A stretch of DNA of 5,796 nucleotides from Myxococcales bacterium. GTDB taxonomy: Bacteria > Myxococcota > Polyangia > Fen-1088. Of this stretch, positions 1-4,444 are shown piece after piece. The notes under the pieces were generated by a model. That model was not told the DNA's origin. It was given only the letters and a program-made list of their open reading frames with translations, and did no database searches. The position numbers were made by a program, and so were the translations under genes. The stretch lies in assembly GCA_003153875.1 (NCBI GenBank), contig PMBY01000386.1, positions 1-5,796 on the forward strand. The letters are read 5' to 3'. Each line of letters starts with the position of its first letter. The first letter of the stretch is position 1.

Positions 1-485
1 GCCCCGGCGCCCGAGACCAGCATGGCGATGCGGTAGCCGAGGATCCAGGTCGACGTCCCGGAGGCGCGCTCAGCCGGTGGCAAGACGTCGGTGCGGTAGG
101 CGTCGGCCACCACGTCCTGACTGGCGGACAGAAACGCGACCACCACGGCAAGGGCCGCGATGGCCAGCGGCGCACTTTTCGGATTGATGTCGGCCATGAT
201 CCACACGGATATCAGCAGGCCCACCTGGGTCAGCGCCATCCAACCCCGACGGCGGCCGAACAATGGAAAGCTGAAGCGGTCCAGCAGCGGCGCCCACACG
301 AACTTGAACGAATAGGGCAGGGTGACCAGCGAGAAGAGCCCGATGGTTTTCAGATTCACGCCGGCATTGGTCATCCACGCGCTCAGGGTTGTGCGCGTGA
401 GCGCCAGCGGCAAGCCCGAGGCAAAGCCCAGCGCGATGAGCATGCCCACCCGCTTGCTGCGAAACGCGTTGATGAACGCGCCCAT
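1..485 (-). CDS. ampG: AmpG-family muropeptide MFS permease (N-terminal third; C-terminus lies beyond the window)
   Basis: Inner-membrane major facilitator transporter. The AmpG family imports GlcNAc-anhydroMurNAc muropeptides into the cytoplasm for peptidoglycan recycling. Seen: 161 residues that track E. coli AmpG closely from memory, including GFASGLPLALT (res. 20-30), LKTIGLFSLV (45-54), the motif-A-like PLLDR before FGRRRGW (66-82), ASQDVVADAYRTDVLP (121-136) and LGYRIAMLVSG (149-159). Hydrophobic segments lie at about 13-30, 47-63, 84-99 and 106-122. The ATG at 485 was chosen because it gives the family-length N-terminus (about 20 residues before GFASG) and has AAGG about 8 nt upstream. 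The frame stays open further upstream but has no better start. E. coli AmpG has about 490 aa, so roughly two thirds are missing at the window edge; this is not a truncation of the gene. It is divergent from the small secreted gene. AmpG is also known to link wall turnover to beta-lactamase induction in enterobacteria; nothing here shows that role. Confidence 0.93.
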   Translation of the reverse strand, partial: MGAFINAFRSKRVGMLIALGFASGLPLALTRTTLSAWMTNAGVNLKTIGLFSLVTLPYSFKFVWAPLLDRFSFPLFGRRRGWMALTQVGLLISVWIMADINPKSAPLAIAALAVVVAFLSASQDVVADAYRTDVLPPAERASGTSTWILGYRIAMLVSGAG

Positions 486-545
486 GGGTCCACCTTCGCC
501 CGACGTGGGGCCCAACGCCAGTTTTCGCGGCAATCCCTTCCAGAA

Positions 546-565
546 CGCCCCACAGGGAGGGGGCG
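546..565. other. Short GC stem in the ampG upstream region
   Basis: CGCCCC (546-551) and GGGGCG (560-565) can pair with an 8-nt loop. It lies about 60 bp upstream of the ampG start, so it would be in the leader if transcription begins further out. There is no T-tract. It may be chance in such GC-rich DNA. Confidence 0.25.
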
Positions 566-580
566 GATTGGTTGCTATTC

Positions 581-600
581 TTGGTCGCGGAAGCGACGAA
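581..600. promoter_or_regulatory. Imperfect 20-bp palindrome, candidate activator/operator site in a divergent promoter region
   Basis: The sequence reads TTgGTCGCggaaGCGACgAA. The core GTCGC/GCGAC (584-588, 593-597) is perfect, and two outer T-A pairs also match; only position 583/598 breaks symmetry. The centre lies about 74 bp upstream of the start site predicted from the sigma-54 promoter at 639-654. That is close to the usual range for enhancer-binding-protein sites (roughly 80-150 bp upstream). GCGAC occurs again at 625-629. It could equally serve ampG, which is read the other way. Function is inferred from position and symmetry only. Confidence 0.4.
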
Positions 601-638
601 AAGGCGGAAACGCGCGGAGAACACGCGACATTTTCCAC

Positions 639-655
639 TGGCACGGCCGCTGCAT
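639..655 (+). promoter_or_regulatory. Sigma-54 (RpoN) promoter, -24/-12 type
   Basis: TGGCACGGCCGCTGCAT matches the sigma-54 consensus TGGCACG-N4-TTGCAT at every defined base but one (C for the first T of TTGC). The invariant GG (640-641) and GC (652-653) are 10 nt apart, as required. The predicted start site is near 665, giving a leader of about 46 nt before the ATG at 711 with the Shine-Dalgarno inside it. Sigma-54 promoters need an ATP-driven enhancer-binding protein, so the downstream gene is probably switched by a two-component or similar signal. No good sigma-70 promoter was seen close to the gene. A TGcTATTCT at 573-581 resembles an extended -10 but has no matching -35. Confidence 0.68.
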
Positions 656-710
656 TACCAGCCAGTCAGAGACGCTTTCACAGCAACCCACAGAAAAAGG
701 AGTCGCCGCC

Positions 711-953
711 ATGTTCAAGAAGATCTTCATCGCACTCGGAATCGTCGCACTGACCAGCACGTCGGCCTTCGCCGCCAAAGCCAGCCACAAAGCGCCCGCG
801 GCCGTCACGGCCCAGAAGGTCGCGCAGGCAGACTCGGCCAAGCCGGCTGATGCCAAGGGCAAGAAGGGCAAGAAGGGCAAGAAGGCCGCTGAGGAAGCGC
901 CCGCAGCAGCCCCGGCCCCAGCGCCCGCTCCCGCTCCTGCTTCCAAGAAGTAG
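711..953 (+). CDS. Small secreted Lys/Ala/Pro-rich protein with GKK repeats
   Basis: 80-aa protein of unknown function; I recognise no family. Seen: a typical Sec signal peptide, with positive MFKK, hydrophobic core IFIALGIVALTSTS and cleavage site AFA|A after residue 21. The mature part is about 59 residues with almost no hydrophobic or aromatic residues: an Ala/Lys segment (22-48), GKKGKKGKK (50-58), a short acidic AAEEA (59-63) and an (Ala-Pro) tract ending in ASKK. It is therefore probably an unfolded, strongly basic periplasmic or extracellular peptide. Binding to anionic polymers such as LPS, peptidoglycan or DNA is an inference from charge. The start is firm: AAGGAG lies 8 nt before the ATG, and the signal peptide begins there. 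It stands alone, driven by the sigma-54-type promoter at 639-655 and followed by a probable terminator at 971-1003, so it appears monocistronic. Overlapping long reading frames on both strands reflect high GC. Confidence 0.82.
   Translation: MFKKIFIALGIVALTSTSAFAAKASHKAPAAVTAQKVAQADSAKPADAKGKKGKKGKKAAEEAPAAAPAPAPAPAPASKK
858..884 (+). repeat. Three tandem 9-bp copies encoding Gly-Lys-Lys
   Basis: GGCAAGAAG is repeated three times without change, in frame with the 80-aa secreted protein (residues 50-58, GKKGKKGKK). Identical codons in each copy suggest recent slippage or unequal exchange, so copy number may vary between strains. Confidence 0.85.
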
Positions 954-970
954 TCAGTCCGTCTTCCTCC

Positions 971-1003
971 GCCCGCCGCCTGGTAGCAGCCCAAGCGGCG
1001 GGC
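971..1003 (+). terminator. Probable intrinsic terminator of the small secreted gene
   Basis: GCCCGCCGC (971-979) pairs perfectly with GCGGCGGGC (995-1003). The 15-nt loop can form an inner CTG/CAG stem with a GTAG loop. It starts 17 nt after the stop codon. The tract after it (CTTAACTTCTTCT) is pyrimidine-rich but not a clean T-run, so termination may be partial or Rho-assisted. Confidence 0.5.
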
Positions 1004-1028
1004 CTCGCTTAACTTCTTCTCCGGGACC

Positions 1029-1065
1029 CACGCGGCCGCGGCATTACGCGGGCCGCGGCTGCGTG
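1029..1065. other. 14-bp stem-loop
   Basis: The arms 1029-1042 (CACGCGGCCGCGGC) and 1052-1065 (GCCGCGGCTGCGTG) pair at all 14 positions, counting one G-U pair (1034/1060 in plus-strand RNA), around a 9-nt loop. No T-tract follows on either strand, so this is not a standard terminator. It could act as an RNA-stabilising or transcription-blocking structure between the two genes. Confidence 0.5.
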
Positions 1066-1112
1066 CGGCTCCGGGGGACGAATTGTCGCGTGGGGAGCCC
1101 GCCGGCTTTGCC

Positions 1113-1247
1113 CCCTTCGGGGACTTCGGGACGGCCCGCCACCCTGCCCGCCCCGCGCGCCTCGCGCGCGCCCTCGCCGGCGGCGCACCATCGCGCGAGG
1201 CCGAGCGAAGCGAGCGGGGTGGCGGTGGCAGGTGGGGGGCCGAAGGG
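1113..1247. repeat. Imperfect palindrome of about 135 bp; candidate dispersed palindromic repeat or structured RNA
   Basis: Three paired blocks nest around one centre near 1180. The outer block is CCCTTCGG (1113-1120) with CCGAAGGG (1240-1247). The middle block is CCGCCACCC (1136-1144) with GGGTGGCGG (1217-1225), continuing inwards with short paired runs to 1156/1205. The inner block is GCCTCGCGCG (1159-1168) with CGCGCGAGGC (1192-1201). The arms are equal in length (56 nt) and stay in register to within 1 nt, which chance GC-richness does not readily explain. Positions 1121-1135 and 1226-1239 pair poorly and would be an internal loop. There is no transposase, terminal duplication or coding sense. 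Known analogies are REP/MITE-type palindromes and structured non-coding RNAs; no specific family was recognised. Confidence 0.5.
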
Positions 1248-1249
1248 TT

Positions 1250-1272
1250 TGGGAACCTTTTGAGGGTTCCCA
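1250..1272. other. 8-bp stem-loop upstream of the lipoprotein gene
   Basis: TGGGAACC (1250-1257) pairs perfectly with GGTTCCCA (1265-1272) around TTTTGAG. It ends 47 bp before the lipoprotein start. No T-run follows on the plus strand. On the minus strand it is followed by AACCCTTCGG, also without a T-run. It might be an operator, a leader hairpin or the edge of the neighbouring palindrome. Confidence 0.4.
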
Positions 1273-1280
1273 TAAGAATT

Positions 1281-1304
1281 GGCGAAGCAACCGCAAGGCG
1301 AAGC
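1281..1304 (+). repeat. Two GGCGAAGC direct repeats, 16-bp period
   Basis: GGCGAAGC occurs at 1281-1288 and 1297-1304, and the core GCGAAGC occurs a third time at 1205-1211. The heptamer GCGAAGC is known in vitro as an unusually stable single-stranded DNA mini-hairpin. The last copy ends 15 bp before the lipoprotein ATG, where a clear Shine-Dalgarno is missing. A role as a binding site is possible but unproven. Confidence 0.35.
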
Positions 1305-1319
1305 TGTCGATAACTCGGC

Positions 1320-2504
1320 ATGCGCGCCCTGTTTGCTTTGAGTGGATGTCTACTGTCTCTGGCCGGCTGCAGCCTGGTGCCTGGAGGGAAGATGCCCGCC
1401 GTTTCTGGGGCCGAGCCGCCCGGCGGCGGCACCTGGCAGCCGGGCTGGCTCGAAATCCATCACATCGACGCAGGCCAGGTCTGCAGCACATTGATCGTGG
1501 GGCCCACCGGCCGGTCTCTGCTGGTGGACGCGGGTGAAGCCGACTGGCAAGCCGACGACGGGGCCTTGATTGTCGGGCCCTACATCAAGAACGTCCTCGG
1601 CTCCTCTCACCTGGACTACGTCCTGCTCAGCCATTTCCACCTGGACCACACCGGGTATCCCGGCAATGGCGGCTTGTGGCACCTGGTCAACCTGCAGGGC
1701 TTCACAGTGGGCAAGCTCCTGCACCGCGATTTCTCCCGCTACTTGGGCGAGGGCGGGGGCACGCTGGCGCGCTGGCGCAGCTATCTCGCCGGCCAGGGAC
1801 AAACCGTGCTGCACCCTGAAGTCGCCTTCCTGGGTGCCGGTCAGATCGATCTCGGGCCGGGCGTGACCCTGCGGGTGGTCGCCGTGGATGGCAACGGTCT
1901 GCTTTCAGCCCAAGCACCGGCCGACGATCTGGCCCCGCCCAGCGAGAACGACTACTCGTTGGCGTTTGTTCTGCGCTTCGGCCTGCTCGACTACTTCTCG
2001 GGCGGCGATCTTTCGGGTGAGACGCTGGTATCCGAATTCGGCTACTCGTACCACGACATCGAGTATGCCGTGGCTCGGTTGGCCGGGGACATCGACGTCT
2101 ATCGGGTGAGCCACCACGGCAGCGACCACTCATCCAGCCCCACCTTCCTGGCCGAGCTGTGGCCCAGGGTGAGCATCGTCGAGGTGGGCAACGACAACCC
2201 TGACGGCCATCCCCACCAGGCCGCGATCGATCGTCTCGCCGCCACGGGCGCCGTGTATCTCACCGAGCGCGGCGACCCCAACACCGACCTGCGCGGTGCC
2301 CGCGTGGCGGGACACGTGGTCCTGCGCACCGCAGACGGTCTCGATTACTGGGTGGCCGGCGACCACTATGTGGCGACGGATCCGCTTCGAGTCGACGCGG
2401 ACGGGGATGGCTACTTCCAGGAAGCCGATCCTGACGACACGTCTCGACTGGCGGTGCCGGGGCCCCGCGGGGGCTGCGATCCGGAATACCAAGCCTGTCT
2501 CTAG
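1320..2504 (+). CDS. Lipoprotein with ComEC/Rec2-like metallo-beta-lactamase hydrolase domain
   Basis: 394 aa. Seen: a lipoprotein signal with lipobox LAGC (res. 14-17); Cys17 is followed by Ser, which favours outer-membrane sorting over retention. The hydrolase domain spans about 44-350 and carries HFHLDH (105-110, the HxHxDH metal motif), ENDYSLAFVLRFG (209-221), SGGD (227-230, metal-bridging Asp) and SHHGSDHSSS (264-273), followed by GHPH (296-299). The last two blocks are typical of the C-terminal hydrolase domain of ComEC, the DNA-uptake channel, but no channel domain is present. The C-terminus has a DADGDGY loop (359-365) resembling calcium-binding or MopE-type motifs, then a Cys pair (386, 393). 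Catalytic residues look intact; the substrate is unknown (nucleic acid or a phosphoester are possibilities). The start is set by the lipobox, because no clear Shine-Dalgarno precedes the ATG. The GGAGG before Met25 would give a version without an export signal. It sits alone between structured DNA and a separate promoter region. Confidence 0.85.
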   Translation: MRALFALSGCLLSLAGCSLVPGGKMPAVSGAEPPGGGTWQPGWLEIHHIDAGQVCSTLIVGPTGRSLLVDAGEADWQADDGALIVGPYIKNVLGSSHLDYVLLSHFHLDHTGYPGNGGLWHLVNLQGFTVGKLLHRDFSRYLGEGGGTLARWRSYLAGQGQTVLHPEVAFLGAGQIDLGPGVTLRVVAVDGNGLLSAQAPADDLAPPSENDYSLAFVLRFGLLDYFSGGDLSGETLVSEFGYSYHDIEYAVARLAGDIDVYRVSHHGSDHSSSPTFLAELWPRVSIVEVGNDNPDGHPHQAAIDRLAATGAVYLTERGDPNTDLRGARVAGHVVLRTADGLDYWVAGDHYVATDPLRVDADGDGYFQEADPDDTSRLAVPGPRGGCDPEYQACL

Positions 2505-2518
2505 CCGAGACTGGGGGA

Positions 2519-2547
2519 TGGACATCGCTCCTAAGCCAGCATAAAGA
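2519..2547 (+). promoter_or_regulatory. Weak sigma-70-type promoter candidate for the TPR/beta-barrel gene
   Basis: TGGACA (2519-2524, one mismatch to TTGACA) and TAAAGA (2542-2547) are 17 bp apart. The -10 is poor (3 of 6); CATAAA at 2540-2545 matches better but leaves only 15 bp. The position is sensible: inside the 71-bp gap after the lipoprotein gene, and in the only AT-richer stretch there. Read-through from the lipoprotein gene is the alternative. Confidence 0.3.
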
Positions 2548-2549
2548 TA

Positions 2550-2571
2550 GTAGCTCTCCGCCAGGAGCTGC
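2550..2571 (+). promoter_or_regulatory. Stem-loop enclosing the Shine-Dalgarno of the TPR/beta-barrel gene
   Basis: GTAGCTC (2550-2556) pairs with GAGCTGC (2565-2571) with one G-U pair, leaving an 8-nt loop. The ribosome binding site AGGAG (2563-2567) lies across the loop and the 3' arm, 8 nt before the ATG at 2576. Such a weak helix could restrain translation and open on warming or on protein binding. Seven base pairs is modest, so the effect is a proposal. Confidence 0.4.
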
Positions 2572-2575
2572 ATTC

Positions 2576-4426
2576 ATGAAGATGTACCGCTGTTTCCTCC
2601 CGCCACTTGTCGCTGTCTTGTCCGTTCTCACCCTGTCGTCGCAGGCCATGGCCGCCGGGAAGGCCGCTAAGACCCAGACCACGGTGAACAGGGTCGTCGA
2701 GATCAACAAACAGGCTCTGGCCGAGATGCAGGCGAGCAAGTTTGAGGCGGCGCGTGATGCCCTGTGGGGCGCCATCGCGGTTCTCACCGACGCGAACATG
2801 TCTGACCACGAGATCGCGGCGCGCACCCACGTGCACCTGGCCGCCGTCTACATGACGGGCTTCAACGACAAGAACAAGGCCATCCGGCAGCTCGTGATGG
2901 CTCTCAAGATCAACCCCAACATCAAGATCACTCCGCAGGTGGATACGCCGGCCCTGGACGAAGCCTTGGACGCGGCCCGTGCCCAGGCCAGCCTCCCACC
3001 GGGAGATCGGACATCTGCGACGCAGTCGGCGTCCACAGGTGCGGCTTCAGCAGCGCCGGTGGCGCCCGTAGCCCAGAGTGCGTCCTCGGCCAGCGGTCCT
3101 TCGGCTGGTGGAGCCGCCGCTGCAGGCCGTCGGTCGGGCGGGGCCAAGAAGCTGGCGGACCTGGCAGAGCCAGCGCCACCGAACAAGGCTCCCGAGCCTT
3201 TCTATTGTCCTCTGCCGAGCGAGGTGCCACCCAAGGAGGATATCCTCGTCCGTTGCCTCACGCAGAAGCAGCCAAAGAAGTCCACTGCCACGCTCTACTA
3301 CCGGGAAAGCGGGAGTGAGGATTTCACGCCACTTCCCATGACTCGCTCGCCCCAGGGCTGGCTCACGGCGACTGTTCCAGCCGCTGCTGTCACGGGGAAC
3401 GCATTCCAGTACTACTTGGAAGCCAAGATTCCGGGCGTGAAGGAGCCCCTAACCATCGGAACCTCTGACGGCCCCGAGCTGATGCCCATCGTCGACGGTG
3501 CCGCGTCGATGAACAACAGAACACTGACGGCCTTGTTGCAGGGCAAGGACACCACTACCAAGCCCCTGCCGATCGTGGACGACCAGGCCCCGCTGGAAGA
3601 AATCAACAAGCAATTCCAGATGGACGAAGAGCTTCGTAAGTACCATCGCCGTTTGGCTGGTTCGTTCTTTTTCTCGCTCGGCGGCGGCACGGGGTCGACC
3701 TATCACGGCTCTATCAGGCCAGACAGCCACGAACTGAGCTGGACAAACAAGGCGGCAGTCGCAGCCGATCCCAACACCCCAGTCGTACTTGGCAAGCCCG
3801 TCATGATCGGAGGGGGATACTCATTAGCACTCCTGGGCCAGCTCGTTCCGGAGCTGGGCTACCAGGTTACCGACAGGCTCGCCCTTTCGTTGCAGGGGCG
3901 AATTCAGTACGCGCTTTCCGACTCCCAGGGATGGCTCAATGACCGAACCAAGGCAAAGATTCCGCCGACATGGGCCGTGGCTCTCTTCCTCCGCGGGCAG
4001 TATGCCTTCTTCAACGCAGGGAATTTTCAGTTCTTTGGCTCAGGCATCGTGGGGTTCGGACTGGTCGGGGGCGGGCCTTTCATGGGCTACAACCCCAAGG
4101 CGTGTACTGTGAGCCAGGGCCATCCCTGCAACACGACCGGGACGGATCATAGCGACACCATCAGCTCAGGGCCGCTGGCCTTGGGCGCCGGGGCGGGCGT
4201 CATGTACCATCTATCGCGCAACTTGGCCCTATGGTTTGAGGTCCGTGGCATGGTCAGCCCATCACCGTTCATGGTCCTGGGCGAGGGCAACGGCGGCTTC
4301 GCCTTCGCGTACAAGTTCGACTTCGAAGGGTCGGAAGCGCCACCCCCGCAGGAAACCGTCGGCGGCTGGGAAAGGCCGCCAGAGGAGCGGGAGGCGCCGC
4401 CGGCAGATGCGCCTTCCTCGGAGTAG
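2576..4426 (+). CDS. Exported TPR-like / Ig-like / outer-membrane beta-barrel protein
   Basis: 616 aa, no family name recognised. Seen in order: a Sec signal peptide with cleavage near AMA|A (26/27); an amphipathic helical region (about 38-138) with TPR character (KFEAARDALWGAI, then helices around HLAAVYM and NKAIRQLVMALKINP); a low-complexity Ala/Ser/Pro/Gly linker (about 140-205); a beta-rich Ig-like domain (about 208-298) with Cys211 and Cys227 and the stretch TATLYYRES to FQYYLEAKIP; a charged helical hinge (about 338-358); and a C-terminal region (about 361-583) of alternating strands such as GSFFFSLGGG, LALSLQGRIQYA, AVALFLRGQYAFF and LALWFEVRGMV, typical of a small outer-membrane barrel. 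Cys510 and Cys518 lie in a putative outer loop. A Pro/Glu-rich tail follows. The start has GGAG at 8 nt. The periplasmic domains may bind partner proteins or the wall; this role is inferred. The next gene follows after 18 nt and is probably co-transcribed. Confidence 0.85.
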   Translation: MKMYRCFLPPLVAVLSVLTLSSQAMAAGKAAKTQTTVNRVVEINKQALAEMQASKFEAARDALWGAIAVLTDANMSDHEIAARTHVHLAAVYMTGFNDKNKAIRQLVMALKINPNIKITPQVDTPALDEALDAARAQASLPPGDRTSATQSASTGAASAAPVAPVAQSASSASGPSAGGAAAAGRRSGGAKKLADLAEPAPPNKAPEPFYCPLPSEVPPKEDILVRCLTQKQPKKSTATLYYRESGSEDFTPLPMTRSPQGWLTATVPAAAVTGNAFQYYLEAKIPGVKEPLTIGTSDGPELMPIVDGAASMNNRTLTALLQGKDTTTKPLPIVDDQAPLEEINKQFQMDEELRKYHRRLAGSFFFSLGGGTGSTYHGSIRPDSHELSWTNKAAVAADPNTPVVLGKPVMIGGGYSLALLGQLVPELGYQVTDRLALSLQGRIQYALSDSQGWLNDRTKAKIPPTWAVALFLRGQYAFFNAGNFQFFGSGIVGFGLVGGGPFMGYNPKACTVSQGHPCNTTGTDHSDTISSGPLALGAGAGVMYHLSRNLALWFEVRGMVSPSPFMVLGEGNGGFAFAYKFDFEGSEAPPPQETVGGWERPPEEREAPPADAPSSE

Positions 4427-4444
4427 TCGCGCCGGTCAGGGCTC

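Larger units (their letters stand above)
954..1319. other. Intergenic region of 366 bp, dense in inverted repeats, no convincing gene
   Basis: No reading frame here has a credible start, composition or family resemblance. The open frames on both strands (for example 575-1432 minus and 850-1263 plus) are low-complexity Arg/Ala/Pro/Gly products of high GC. What the region does hold is structure: a 9-bp stem (971-1003), a 14-bp stem (1029-1065), an imperfect palindrome of about 135 bp (1113-1247), an 8-bp stem (1250-1272) and an 8-bp direct repeat (1281-1304). Only the first looks like an ordinary terminator. The rest could be a structured leader of the next gene, a non-coding RNA, or a dispersed palindromic repeat. 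Confidence 0.6.

Noticed and set aside
858..950. Repeat-rich stretch checked as a possible CRISPR or other array
   Set aside because: The repeats are in-frame codon repeats (GKK and Ala-Pro) without spacers.
850..1263. Plus-strand open frame of 137 codons overlapping the end of the small secreted gene
   Set aside because: Arg/Pro/Ala-rich sequence that runs through the terminator hairpin and the large palindrome. No Shine-Dalgarno or domain.
1280..1295. Second sigma-54-like element (TGGC-N8-GCA form) before the lipoprotein gene
   Set aside because: GG-N10-GC spacing fits, but the CAC and TT parts are missing. This minimal pattern is common by chance at this GC content.
1392..1394. Alternative start of the lipoprotein at Met25, preceded by GGAGG
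   Set aside because: It would remove a complete lipobox signal that fits the upstream ATG very well, so the GGAGG is more likely coincidental.
575..1432. Long minus-strand open frame (285 codons) across the small secreted gene and the intergenic region
   Set aside because: The product is low-complexity Pro/Arg/Ala/Gly with a (GA)n run that is simply the antisense of the Ala-Pro codons. It has no family resemblance and conflicts with the well-supported plus-strand gene with signal peptide and Shine-Dalgarno.
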